Below are positions 11,304 to 27,209 of a stretch of 64,000 bases of DNA, in pieces (the first letter of the stretch is position 1; each line of letters opens with the position of its first letter). Source of the DNA: Heterocephalus glaber (taxonomy: Eukaryota; Chordata; Mammalia; Rodentia; Bathyergidae); NCBI RefSeq assembly GCF_000247695.1, contig NW_004624864.1, positions 5,170,742 through 5,234,741 on the forward strand, in the 5' to 3' direction. The notes beneath the pieces were generated by a model. That model was not told the origin of the DNA. It worked only from the letters and a program-made list of their open reading frames with translations, and did no database searches. The position numbers and the translations under genes were made by a program.

Positions 11304-13044
11304 AGTAACTTAACCCCAAAGGGACTAACTCACTCCACACAGGAGGCACAGGCCAAGCATGGACTAAGAAGGGAATGGAGGATTTCAGCCTCAAAGTGTA
11401 GAGAGAAATGAAGAAGGAACAACAGCCCATGCCAGCCTGGGCATCCTGAGAAGTTTCTTTGATGGACAATAGAAATAGTAAATAGCAATTTTTATTCCTT
11501 GTGAAATATTAAATACTGAAGTAGTGAGGATTCTTAAAGTTAATGAAAATTGTGATATTAGTATGTAAACATGTTTTAACTACAACTCCAAGATAGAGAT
11601 AATTATGTAACAAGGGTCATTATGAGATATGATTTCAAGGCTTTGAATCTACACCATGGTGTAATTTTTAATGTAACATCCTAAAATTGCAAACATATAT
11701 GCCACTATTTAATTAAATGCAAAATTAAGAGATGGGTAATGATGAAAACTTGACTGAATCATCAGTTTATTGGAGACTACCCTGCTTATATATCCCACAT
11801 TCATTTATATAACCACTGTCCTCAGAAATGTATATGTATTTTTCTTTTTATTTGCTCTTCTCTTTGTATTAGGCTCTTTGCTGTGCTATATGTTATTATC
11901 CACTATTCAAGCAGGAGTATACATTTACAAAGGAAATCACATCGATTTCTAAAGTGGATAATAATAATTAAAAGACACCAGAGCAGACTTGCACATCTAC
12001 TGAGATCTCTTTTGGTTTTTTATGTTTGATAAAACTGCCTCAAATTTCTATTTGAAAATATAACAGCAATTTTAAGAATGTTCAATGAAATTATCTGTGT
12101 AAAAAATATGTAAAATAATAAATGTTGTAATTACTGAAATCTACTCAAATTGTACTCATATTCTAAACATGCTCTTGCCAAAAGAATTTCCTCAAATCCT
12201 TGAAAATTCTCAGTGGTTTCTCTCACTTTTGAAAAATTTAGAAATTTCTATATCATGGTAAAATAAATAGCAGTAGATGTTTAAGGTAAATTCAAAACTT
12301 TGTTTTAATTAAATACTTCAAGTTTATTTTAGTTACATCTCCTTTGAAACAATGATTTACTTTTGTGTAGATATTTTTATACAACAAAATCATCACTGTG
12401 GACATAGAGCTTCTACTCTGATAAAGTTTATGAAACTAAATGGAAGGCAGGAGATAAAAGTAGCTATCAGTACATGCATTTCAGAAAGATTTATTTCTCC
12501 TGGCAGAAGATTCTAAATAGAAAAATGAAAACATGCTAGTATTTCTCTAAAATTTTAGATTTGTCATAATTATTACCTCTTAAGAAATGTGAGTAACTTT
12601 GACAGTAGTGTGACATCGACCTCTTCAATAATGTCCATTCAATATTTTTGCTCCTCTGCTATAGGTAACTCTGTTTCATAAGATAAAATCTTCACATCTA
12701 ATGCATGTAAAATGTTTAAATATGTATTTCATACATTGCAATCACTTAATAAATTTTAACCCATAAAAGGTTATCAACCAATGGTAATAATAATCTTTAC
12801 TATATTAGCTTTTTAGATTAAAAAAGATTTTATGTTTTTTTCTCATTTTTTCTAATAATATCAAATGTTAGAACAGTTTTGAAATAAAACTAATCATCAA
12901 TGAATGATTTCTTTTTAAATATTTTCTTTAATTTGATCTTTTTGCCAATGTTAATAAATGAAAGCTTATGTAAAAATAAATTTCATGTTTGTCCAAAGTA
13001 GTTCAGGCTTATGTGTTTGGAATGAGATTAATTATAATGCTTAC

Positions 13045-13145
13045 CTGCATTGACTGATAAAAGATCGACAAGGTAAAAGCAGTTGGATTTTTCATTAAAT
13101 TTAGGAGTCTGCCTTTACTGGTAGCATGGGCTAACCTCCTTCTGA
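13045..13145 (-). other. Predicted noncoding first exon of the OR at 8853-9803
   Basis: A strong minus-strand donor CAG|GTAAGC has its last exon base at 13045. It pairs with the acceptor-like TTCTTCCCACAG that ends at 9804, next to the start codon, giving an intron of 3.2 kb. The 5' end is set by rough distance from the TATA-like box and is not seen directly. The donor is conserved in copy A at 5536. Confidence 0.5.
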
Positions 13146-13173
13146 TGTGCAGTCTATTATGAGAGCAGTGCTC

Positions 13174-13202
13174 TTTAAGTAGAAATCTTCTGTACCCTGG
13201 GG
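13174..13202 (-). promoter_or_regulatory. Predicted promoter of the OR at 8853-9803
   Basis: CCCTGGGG at 13195-13202 is a perfect CCCNNGGG palindrome (EBF/Olf-1 type). TTTAAG at 13174-13179 reads CTTAAA on the minus strand, 16 bases downstream, and a TTAATTA homeodomain-type word lies at 13028-13034. Similar order and spacing occur upstream of four other OR loci in this window, which is the main support. Confidence 0.5.
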
Positions 13203-14299
13203 TGAATCTCCTCCCCATGGCTCATCTAACTGAAGGAAACTGTTGGTCCTGCTACTCAAGTACTTAGTAAAACAAGCCAGAACATTCTTCATCTACCACT
13301 CTGTAATTTTTCTATTCATTTTTTGTGATTATTTAGACATATAAACATTGTAAGCATTAAAAATTTGTAACTCCGGATTACACACGATGCAAATTAAGAT
13401 CATATAGAAAATCATATATACAGTGCTATAAAATATTATGACTAGCTAGACTGCTATGTATCCAACTAAATTTCTTCATTTTTCCATTAATTTCCTTCTA
13501 TTGTTGTAACCCAGAATTTCAACTCATTGCTGCTAGAGTTCCTGGTCAAGCAACTCTTCAGACTGATTATAAAATAATAAAATAGTTTTCTGTAAGATAC
13601 TCTACACAAATACACATAGACTCAGACTCAAGAAATGCAATTGAAGTGAATATTAGATATAGCTGCGGCAGCCTAGTATATGAAGGCTAATGATTAGATT
13701 AATGAAAGACTACATTTTAGAAAAGTACATCCTCATCACATTCATGTATAGAATTACCATTTATAAGGTCTATATATTTACCTACCAATTTTGAATGGTT
13801 ATGATAAATTTATTTTAATTCTAGATAGTATAGTACATATGGATTATTGATTTTTGTAGTAGTTTGCATTGATCCGTGATGATAAGCATCATTGGTGTGA
13901 TTATTTAACTCATATAAATATATATTTATTAAAATAAGGACACCATATATTCAATTCTTTCATATATTTCCGTCTATTTCTTCTCAAGCTGTTGTGTTTA
14001 GAGAGATCTCCGTATAGCTCAGATATATTTACTGTGATGGATATGTGAATTGCTAAAATTTTACTGACTCTGAGCTTGTACTTTCATTCTGTTAAGAATA
14101 TCAACATAGAACAAAATGATTCAGCATTGATAAAATCAAATTTATATTTGATTTTGTGGATTGTGCTTTTTGGTGATATATCAATGCAGGATTGCTGTCA
14201 CTCATGACAAACACTTTTTCATGTATTGTTTTGTAACAAGTGTATTCTTTAACATTCTATTATTAAGTCACTGATGCATCTTTGAGTTTCTTAAGGTAT

Positions 14300-15085
14300 G
14301 AATTTGGGGTTTGGTTTTCTTTGTATTCAAAAGTTCAACCCCTCCAAAGTCATGCATTTTAAAACAACATATTCTCTTCATTGAAAAACCTTTGCATCTT
14401 TCCCAACGAACAATAGCCCAAGCTTCCCAAAGGACAGGAAAGACCAATGCAGAAAACAGTGAAATGAGACACAACTGCCAATTGCACTCTTAGGACTAAG
14501 ATGCGCTATGCGTATGTGTATGTGTCAACTTGACACAATGAACCAATCCATTATGTATCACAAATACGGATTAATATTTTTTAGAAATCTGGCGTGATAT
14601 AGACATAAAGCAATTACAGGATGTTTGAGACACCTTAAGCAACCTCAGTGAGAAGAACATTAATGTGCTGTGTTTTTGAAATGGCCCCTGCCCTATGGTC
14701 TCAGCCACATGGAATAGACTTTGACCAGGCCTCCACATGCTGGAAGGCAGGTAGCTCCATTATGCTGATAGGAGAGGGCAGAGCAACTTCAAGTGGAAGG
14801 AGGGGGCTGTAATTTCCAAGATTATTGTCATAAATAATGGCGACCTCAGTGTAAATAATCAGGGAAGACCAATAGCGTTTCTACTCGAGGTTCTCCCTAA
14901 GTTTTGGAACAGATTAGAAAAGCCATTTTCCAGGGATTTTTGTGGAATGAGAAAATGAAACTGGACATTATCAAGTCATATGTGTTGTGATGTGGAAGAC
15001 CGTTTGTAGGTGCAAGGCTGCACACACTCATATGGTCCAGAGAACTCTCGGATTGAATGTGAGCTTTTAAATGCAGAAAGCAAAA
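14300..15085. other. Unusually conserved block of the tandem unit, copy B
   Basis: Counterpart of 6855-7640, with the best match between about 14590 and 15070. It lies 1.1-1.9 kb upstream of the predicted promoter of the intact OR. It keeps TTTCCAGGGA at 14927-14936. No coding frame is credible; short open frames are shared with copy A only because the DNA is nearly identical. Confidence 0.5.
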
Positions 15086-15528
15086 TCCTGCACATATTTA
15101 TAATCAGTTAATGAAATGTGAATTTGTTTTCCTGATCAACCATGGATTCATCAGTAAATGGCAAAAATTTTGCTGGCTTAGGATATTCAAGGACAGAATC
15201 ATTGTGTGACCACCAAGCCACAGCTGACCAACGTGAGACTATGTGAAATCAGTCATTTAAATATAAACAAGAATTACAATTTAAAAAGCACACAATGTAT
15301 CTGGCACTTCACACTGTAAAGCAAAGCAATTGTCTAAAAATTATTACCAACAAGTTACTATAAAAGTAAATGGCAGCAACAACAAACTTTCCCAGATACA
15401 AATAAAATCCAGAGTTCCTACAGTACATTAGGAAATTGTCTATTTAGCTTTAATCAAAGACTTTGGAAACTAAATTTAGAAGAAAGTGTGAGCCATGCAA
15501 AGAAACAAAATTAATAACTTCAGCAGAT
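15086..15528. repeat. Partial third copy of the tandem unit
   Basis: Aligns with 306-700 and 7647-8090, including CAACCATGGATTCATCAGTAA and GTGTGACCACCAA. Similarity stops at about 15528. A third flanking piece at the end of two full units is what unequal crossing-over leaves, or it may be the stub of a deleted third unit. From there to about 15980 the sequence is AT-rich with nothing recognisable. Confidence 0.75.
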
Positions 15529-15984
15529 TGTGGCTGGAAGTCCTGCTCTATGAGTTATATGAAACAGACTTTAAGTTGAAAGATGGTGACAAAAAATACC
15601 AACTAAAAATTACAAAAACAAACACTGGTAAAGATAATTACCAAGATAATTATAAAGCATAATGTATATAGTTTTTCCCTGCTTCCTTTTAAATCACTTA
15701 AATGCAAATGATTAAAACAGTAACTTAGAACAGTGATTTAACTGTTTCTTTTACATGTATCACAAGGCATACTGAAAGAATTAAAATTGTAAAAATGGAC
15801 AGGAATATTTTACCAAGCAATTGGACAACTTAGACAAATATATAAATTTCTAGAATGACATCCTATCAAAAATGACTTACGAAAATATGATATATGATAT
15901 TTACATTGAGCTGTAGCAAGAAATTGAAATAATACTCTAGATACACAAGTGAGCCAAATGGTTTCAATATTAAGCATGTATTCT

Positions 15985-19720
<3,736 letters not shown>

Positions 19721-20560
19721 TTGAGTATTTTATTCTCATATTCCAATTTTTTATTTCATTAATGTTTGATTATAAAACAAAATGTACTGCATTGGATTTT
19801 TCTTAATATTTTGCTTCTTTTTCTGTATTTTCAATTTTCCTAGAGTGTATACTTAGTTTATTAATGGCAGAGATTTTGAATTTCTACTAGTATCATTTAG
19901 CTCTATACTTTTCCATCTAAGCAATACTTTAAAATGTTCTATAAAATTTAATACAGTGTATTTTGTTTTTTTTAAAAAAATCACTAAGGATTTTATTTTA
20001 CTCATAGATTATTAAGAAACATGCTATTTCTGTTCAAGTACTTGGAGATCTTTGAATTATTGTAGTCTATTTTAATATCAACAGGGCACCTAAAATCTAA
20101 AACAACACATTGTAGAAGTTGTATAGCACTTACTATTTCTATTAGAATATTAGAATACGACCTAAATTTAATAATTGAAGATTTAACCTCAATAAATTAA
20201 GAAAGCATAATGATGTGAAGCAAATTAAGCAGAAGGAAAAATTAAAAAGCAGAAATAATTGATATTTTATAAACAGAAAGACAAAAACCTTGTCATATGT
20301 AAACTTCAAAACATTATATATTTTTTGAAGACTGAAAAGAAAATAGAGACAAGTCACAACTAGAATACCTCAGAAATAAAGGGACGTATCCATATCAGAA
20401 TCCAGAGTCATTGTGAAGGGAATATTAAAGAGTATCTGTGACAAAACAAAGATATACCAGTTAGATAAAACTGATTATTTCAAATTCATCAACTATTATC
20501 CTTTCTGAAAATAAAATGGATAATTTCGGTAGTGCCCATATTAGAAAGACTGAGTTTGTA
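19721..20560. other. Spacer, nothing recognised
   Basis: AT-rich sequence between the end of the OXCT1 copy and a more GC-balanced stretch. No gene, RNA or element recognised. Confidence 0.6.
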
Positions 20561-21860
20561 AACAACATCATGAAGTCCAAAATTCCAGGGGTTGCATGGA
20601 ATTGGTGTAGCTGACAGAACTAGAATAGACGCTGAATATTTAGTTAGTTGCATACCAATGGGGCCTGACATTCAGGTTCCAGCTGGGACTTGTGCTTATC
20701 TAAGCTGCTCTGGGCAGCAAAGACAAAAGGCACCAAGACATCCTGTGTTTATTCTTTACAAACATGGGAAAGAAGGGAGCAGGGTGTGCTTCCTGGTGAT
20801 AGTCAGTATTGAAGGCAGGGCTGTAAAAGGGAGGCACTAACATATCTTGCTGAAGAGAACAGACAGGTAATTCAGAGGAAAGGAATTTAGTTGGAGTCAG
20901 GCTGACCTTGGCTGGAAGTGAACTCAGCAGGGCCCTGATGCTTCATAGACCAAGACTTGAGTCTATTCAGCTATGTGACTTGCCCATTTGAGCCACATAA
21001 AGCTTTGGTCAGCACCTAATATAATACAGCTGAATTATGGAGAGGCAAGAAGCTTGTGGCACTCACAGCCTGCTAATCCTGGGGCAGAGATGTCTGCTAC
21101 AGAGCCATTTCCATGGTGCTATGTGATGTGCAAGAATCACCACAGATCAGAAGCTGGCAACATCATGACTTCTGGGGCTATCCCTATAGGAGACTGGAGA
21201 AGAGTGTACATCCAGGGGCAGAACCCTCAGCAGTGCACTTGGAAAGGGAAATAGCCAGAGAGGAGGTCGCAGATCCATCCATTGGCGGAAGCTAATGAAT
21301 TGACTAAACATTAAGGATTGGAAAGATTATGGTGGAAAGTTGATCACAGAAATGTCTCTGGAAGAGAAATGTGACTAGGTCTTGTGTAATTCTCACAGAA
21401 ATTGGAGGCACGTATTTCCCATGTCAGTGGTTCCCATGTGAATGTGACCTCAGAAGAGGAGGTCTGTAATGATACAGGGGAGAAGTGACCTATCCTGTAG
21501 CTGCCCTTCAGTCTCCTGCTACCACCATCACAGTCTGATGGGCTCATGGACCAAGAGACCATGCTGATACAGTGGGAGGCTATGCAGGGGCTCAGCACAT
21601 GAACTACCAATCTTCACCCTCTGTCTGAGTAGAGCCAGTGAAGAGTAGCCCATCTGTCAGGACCATGTGTGATACTACCCAGAATTCTTCCCATGGCAGT
21701 TCTTCCTGAGGTGGTCAGCCAGCTGTCTCATGGCAGTTTGGCTGCATTTGATGTATATCACCACACTGGACCAACGTGTTATTCTTACTAGAGTCATCAT
21801 TGCTCCCACCAAACTGGCTTCTCTCAATTTTTCTTTTGCTACTTTTGAAAAGAGGGACAA
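20560..21860. other. Possible old LTR-retroelement internal fragment
   Basis: This 1.3 kb stands out from its AT-rich surroundings by near-balanced composition. It has the feel of a decayed MaLR/ERVL internal region, for example around CTACCACCATCACAGTCTG and CCATGGCAGTTCTTCCTGAG, but I cannot name a family. All frames are short. A decayed processed pseudogene is the alternative. Confidence 0.3.
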
Positions 21861-22204
21861 GGAGAAAAACAAATAAATAAAACTTCCATTACCCCTTTCT
21901 ACTTCCAGTAGATTGGAGTTCCTCACCTGCCTGAAAATTAGTTTGAAAGTGTTCTACTATATTTTTCTTCCTTTTATTCTCCTATTAAAAACAACTTCCA
22001 GTAGATTTGTAGTAACTTCTGATTGTTGCACTCTCCAAGATCCATAGTGATTTTCTGAGGTACCTCCAGATAAATGTGATTTTGATCTGGACATGTTGAC
22101 TTTGATACACATGAAATAAGCTCTTTTTAAGTACATTTTTCTATTTAATTTGGCACTGGTGACTGAAAATAGTGTTTTCCTGCTAAGCTAACTCCCTTTC
22201 CAAT

Positions 22205-22315
22205 GCATAATCTTACTATATCACTGTGTTCCCAAGTCTGGACTCAAAATTGTAATTCTTCTGCCTCAGTCTCTCAGAGTGTTTGGATTAGAGTCTGATA
22301 TCACTATGCCTGGCT
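22205..22315 (-). mobile_element. Old B1-like SINE fragment, minus strand
   Basis: CTTCTGCCTCAGTCTCTCAGAG, GTGTTTGGATTAGAG and CACTATGCCTGGCT are the reverse complement of a 7SL-derived SINE head. Strongly diverged. From here to 22900 there is only AT-rich spacer; TTTATT at 22845-22850 reads AATAAA on the minus strand, about 50 bases past the stop of the next OR, and may be its polyadenylation signal. Confidence 0.6.
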
Positions 22316-22900
22316 CTATATACATACTTTTAGAAATATTTATTCTAAGAAATTCTGTGACACACCACATAGTAATAATTAATTTTATGTATGTATTAAA
22401 CATCAATGATATTCGCTGCTCTTGTTGTACCAGCCTACTTTCAAAACTATGTACTCCAAAATATTGATCTTTAGCTAAGAATTAACTTCTTAGATTGGTT
22501 ACTTTTAGAACAAAATATATCTGTATGTGTTTCATTTACTATTTTTCACCTATATTCCTTTTAGAAAGATTGCACATATGTATGGGAATGAATTATATGA
22601 CTTGTAATATACATAATAACCATCTCTAATGAATCAGTTGCATCATCAGTGCCAATAGTTCTTTTGATAATGGTTATTTCACAAAACAATTATAGAATTA
22701 TGAATGGAATGATTTATGATTTGGTGACACTTTCATAATTCTCATAGGAGATGTATCTCTTAAGCTTATAAAGTTTAATATGGAAAAACTGATCACTGTA
22801 AAGAGAGATAAGACAAAGAACAGAAGATAGATATCTTTTGAAATTTTATTATATATACACAAAATGCAAGTCCTCAAAATTCATGTTTTCTTCAAACAAA

Positions 22901-23842
22901 TTATTTATATATTAATCTCCTCAGTGCCATTATGACATCTTTATTCCTTAGACTATAAATCATGGGGTTAAACATGGGAGTTGCAATAGTATAGAAAACA
23001 GAAAGCACTTTGTCAGTTCCTGAGGATTGAGTGGACTTCGGTCTTAAATATGTAACAATGGCTGATCCAAAGAATAAGACCACAACTGCAAGATGAGAGG
23101 AACAGGTGGAGAAGGCTTTTGACTGACCTGTGGCTGATGGCAACTTCAGGACCGTGGAGATGATTTTGCTGTAGGAGATAAGGATTAGCAGAAATGGAAG
23201 GGAGACAAACAACACAGCAACTATGTAGACTATCAAGTGATTCACGAAGGTTTCCCCACAGGCCAGCTGAAGCAGTGGGAGAATGTCACAGAAGAAGTGG
23301 TTGATGTGGTTGGAACCACAGAAGGAGAGAGAGAAAACCAGCAATGTCTGCCCTACCTGGACCGGAATGCCACTGACCCAGGATCCCATGACCAGCTTGG
23401 TGCAGGCCTTGTGGTTCATGACTAGAGGGTAGTGTAGAGGGCTGCAGATGGCCACATAGCGGTCGTAAGCCATCACAGCCAGCAGGAAACACTCAATGGC
23501 TCCCAGTATAAGGACCCAGCACATCTGCGCAGCACAGGCAACAAAACAGATGGTTCTTCTCTGGGTCGCAAGGTTCATGAGCATTCTGGGGAGAGTCACT
23601 GACACATAACAGATTTCCAAAAAGGAGAAATTGCCAAGGAAAAAGTACATGGGGGTCTGGAGAGAAGGGTCCACTTTCGTTATTAGTATTATGGTGCCAT
23701 TGCCCAACAACACAGTGACATAGATGACGAAGAACAATCCAAACAGAAACCACTGGAGGTGGGGAACATCGCTGAATCCCAAAAGAACAAATTCTGTCCA
23801 TTCAGTGAGATTTTCTTGTGGTGGGTTTCCTGGGCTTTTCAT
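22901..23842 (-). CDS. Olfactory receptor, OR10AG-like, intact (313 aa)
   Basis: A complete odorant GPCR. It has NLT at 11-13 (N-glycosylation), FVLLGFS at 18-24, GN at 47-48, PMYFFL at 64-69, LEICYVSVTLPRM closing TM2, MAYDRY (Asp127-Arg128-Tyr129), the three second-loop cysteines, SYSKIIST after TM5, KAFSTCSSHL at 242-251 and PMFNPMIYSLRN at 289-300. The first-extracellular-loop sequon (NIS) of its paralogs has become TIC. The start ATG directly follows CCCTTCCTAG, a good acceptor. A predicted first exon and promoter lie 3.2 kb upstream, at 27039-27209. Expression in olfactory neurons is family knowledge; ligand unknown. Confidence 0.95.
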   Translation of the reverse strand: MKSPGNPPQENLTEWTEFVLLGFSDVPHLQWFLFGLFFVIYVTVLLGNGTIILITKVDPSLQTPMYFFLGNFSFLEICYVSVTLPRMLMNLATQRRTICFVACAAQMCWVLILGAIECFLLAVMAYDRYVAICSPLHYPLVMNHKACTKLVMGSWVSGIPVQVGQTLLVFSLSFCGSNHINHFFCDILPLLQLACGETFVNHLIVYIVAVLFVSLPFLLILISYSKIISTVLKLPSATGQSKAFSTCSSHLAVVVLFFGSAIVTYLRPKSTQSSGTDKVLSVFYTIATPMFNPMIYSLRNKDVIMALRRLIYK

Positions 23843-26800
23843 CTAGGAAGGGGATAAACTCAGTATATGTTTCTTTTTATTTTTACTAGTGAAATAGATT
23901 CCTATTGTCTAACTGAATGAGCTCACTCTCCTCATTTTTATCATCTTTATCATTTTTATCACTGTAAGAACTTTACTATTCTCATTCAACACACTTTGCT
24001 AATTCACATAATGCTGATTAACACTCTGTGCATTTTCTTGAAATTTCTTCTGAATCATTTAGTTTGCCTTCTGAGTGACTCAGGACACACCAAACCATGG
24101 TGTAAGCAACACAGACAGTGAAAATAAGGGCAAATAAAGATAAGTCCACAGGTTTGTCACGTCATATCAATTTTAACTTATTTTACTTTTTGAAATTGTA
24201 TATTAATTCTCCATGAATTCTAATTACTGTGCTCTACTAGCATTATGTCATGGAATGTTTTCTCCTGTACATTTTTACTTTTCTTAAAGTTCATATAAAA
24301 CAATATAAAATTGTATATAGTAAATAAGAATGTTGTCATATTTTAGTGCATGCATATGTTGCATGATTGTAAATGTAGACATGTTTATTTCCTAAAATTT
24401 TACTATTTAGTTGTGGTGTAAACTTTCAAAATCCTTTTAGTTTTGTGAAAAAAACATTTTCTTTGCTTCTTTCAACTCTTCATTTCCTCTCATTAGTTGA
24501 TATGAGCACAATTTTCTTTATCATACAATTCATAATCACAGATAATTCAAACATATTGAAAAAATTAAAAAATAATTTTGACAAAATTAAGTCTTTGGTC
24601 TCATAATATGTAGGACATATAAAAGGGCATTTTCAGTAAGAACAACCTGGAAATATGGATCCAGATGGAAACAATGAAGAGCATGATCAGACGGGACTAA
24701 GAGGCCCACTGAGGCAGGTGATGATGGAGGTGTGAGCGTGGGCAGGTGGACAGAAAGATGCTGGCTGTCGTGTTAAGCTCTGTGATGTGTATGCCACAAA
24801 CTTTGTTTCTCCTCATCATCAGCTCTCCGGGTAAACAATTATAAACTCACTCTTTGTTGGAAATAAAGACATTGATGCTAACAATGAATAATTTAGCAAA
24901 TGCTCATAGGTTTATGATTAAAAATAAGACAAATTATTCTTTATTTATTTGAGTATGAAACTTAACTCTTTCTGTATTTGTAAAAAAAGAAAAAGAAAAA
25001 AATATTTTACCTTTCTTGTTTTTGTTATTTGTCACAATTAAATGACATGTTTTATGAAAATGTCATTGAGCAATATGGAAGTGATTATTATTGATGGCTT
25101 TATATTGTAATTATGTGCACTACATAGGAAAGAAAGTCATTAGTCCCCAGGGATGTGCTTCATTGCTTAGAAAAAACTTACTTAGTATTATTATTGTGTT
25201 GCACTTTGGGCAGTTAATTTTTCTATACTTACTCTTTACTAGGGATAGGACTCTGGTTACTTTAGTACAAAAGGAAAAATAAGGAAATGAAGAATCCTGG
25301 TGCAGGTTTTTACTTGCACAATCCTGAGAGCGACTGCCTTCTTAGGTTCTGTGCTCTGCCAAGATGTCTCTGGCTCATGCTTGATCTCAGCCTGCACTTT
25401 TTTCCTCCACCCTGGCTTTGCCCATGAAACGCAGAGTGATCGTACGGCACTGGGTGACAGGACAATCTTACAGAGATATCCCAGAATCTGAGTGTTGCTT
25501 CCATTCACAGGAATTGCTACATGCCCCAGTTCCATAGTTCAGTTAGCTACAAAGTAAGTTAATGATTACACAACATTCAGGATAATTTATGTGAATTAAT
25601 GATGATATATGTGAAACAACTTGATGACATTGTGACTTTTATAGAAACATTAAATATTAGTTATTTTATTAAAAAGTAGCTTTCATTTTTTCTGAATTTT
25701 CTCACTGTCTTAGGCTAAATGAAAAATTATTCTGTAAGTTAATTTCCCTTTCCATGATGTATTTTTTGTGGGAATATAGTGAGATTTTAGTTAAATCATC
25801 AAAACTCTCAAGAAAATCCCAAATTATCAAGATGATAGATCCATGATATTTTTATTCTTTTTTACATTAATTCTCTTGCTTTTGTGGTCCTCATACCAAC
25901 AGTGCAAGTCACTGTCCAGCACATTGCATTGAAATTTGACCTATTTCTGTATGTTTTTATTTTACTAACACTAGATTATCTCAGAGGTGAGGGTCATAAG
26001 ATTTTATTACACTAGAGATGTGTAGGACATAGGTCCTAGAAAATGCTTGCAAACCTTACATGGCACTCTGTATTTGCTTCAGTAATGAGGTGGAGTCGCT
26101 ATTTAAATGAAACAATCAGTTTTGGGAGGGATAAAATGATTTATGCAGTGGAGAACAAAAATTCACTTTTTATGGTTCACTTTTGTGATGGAACTTCGTA
26201 GCATAAATAATTTTATTGCTATTATAATAATGTTTGGGACTAATAAAATGTATTTTAAAATTGTTGACCATCAAATTTTGGTGATGAATTACTAATAAAT
26301 ATCATGAAACACATACCATTTTTGCATTTTTTACTGAATAGGATAAGAAATTAGAGGGAATAGAAATTGACAGTATGTTCTCAGAAAATTATCTACATTA
26401 CTCTTCCTTTTTAGATTATAATTTATTATTAATAATTGACAATACTTAGTATTCTAACACTTTCATTTTAATTCAAGCCTCCACTCCCCCAATCCAAACA
26501 CTGAAGAGATTGTGTACTAATAGCATAATTCAGACAAACACTAGAAGGTACTAGTTTCACTTCTTCTTATATTTCCATTACTTTAACAACTTAAAGCCTC
26601 AAGTAAGTTTAAATAATGATTTTAAACTTAAAGCTTTATATTGTTTCACAAATGTCTCCTATAAAATTATTATTTGTCTTTAAAATATATTCCTTATAAA
26701 AACTCACAAAGGGTTGTAAAATTACTTCATGGATTGTTTCATTTCAAAAGTCTTATTAAAAATAAACAGAACTGAATAGATCAATGACATTTGTTACAAA

Positions 26801-27038
26801 ATATTGTCTCAAAATAGATTTTTCTATGCTTAATAAATACATCAGTTCATAGTTTTCTGTACTTAAGTGTTTAAATATCAGTAGTTTTTATTATAAAGTT
26901 TTAAATTTGTGTAATAAAAATACAAGTGAACTTCTTTAATAAATAAAAGCATTTCCTGTTATGTCTTAACTATTAACTTTTAATTTAAATATATTATCAA
27001 TTAAATCTAGACATAATTATAAAGTAATTCATAATTAC
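23843..27038. other. Predicted intron and spacer upstream of the OR at 22901
   Basis: AT-rich, with no coding frame that resembles a known protein. A more balanced patch at 25290-25530 holds short open frames on both strands, none convincing. If the first-exon prediction is right, this is the 3.2 kb intron of the OR. Confidence 0.4.
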
Positions 27039-27150
27039 CTTTTGTTTATGGACTGATCCTGATTTTAATCTCACTGTAAGCCTTTAAGTATTTAAATATT
27101 TTAATGACTTTAGGTTAAGCCCCATGGTTCAGCAACAATATCCAATGTAC
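27039..27150 (-). other. Predicted noncoding first exon of the OR at 22901-23842
   Basis: The minus strand shows a donor AAAAG|GTAATT with the last exon base at 27039, 160 bases below a degenerate EBF-like word. Joining it to the acceptor at 23843 gives a 3.2 kb intron, like the intron predicted in the tandem pair. The 5' limit is approximate. Confidence 0.4.
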
Positions 27151-27177
27151 TTTAAAGATTCTCACACACAGTGCTCT

Positions 27178-27209
27178 TTAAGTATAAGCAGTCTGTCCAC
27201 CACCGGGGA
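27178..27209 (-). promoter_or_regulatory. Predicted promoter of the OR at 22901-23842
   Basis: CAGTGCTCTTTAAGTA is shared with the copy-B promoter at 13167. TTTAAGTATAAG (27178-27189) reads CTTATACTTAAA on the minus strand, and CCACCGGGGA nearby is a degenerate CCCNNGGG palindrome. TAATTA lies at about 27235, a homeodomain-type core. Confidence 0.4.

Larger units (their letters stand above)
7647..15085. repeat. Tandem duplication unit, copy B (about 7.4 kb)
   Basis: Collinear with 306-7646. Copy-specific changes include an ID SINE at 9930-10016 and a TTTG-rich insertion at about 11255-11303. It holds the intact OR at 8853-9803 and its predicted promoter. The long spacers 10017-13044 and 13203-14300 contain only duplicated AT-rich sequence with no gene that I can support. 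Confidence 0.85.
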
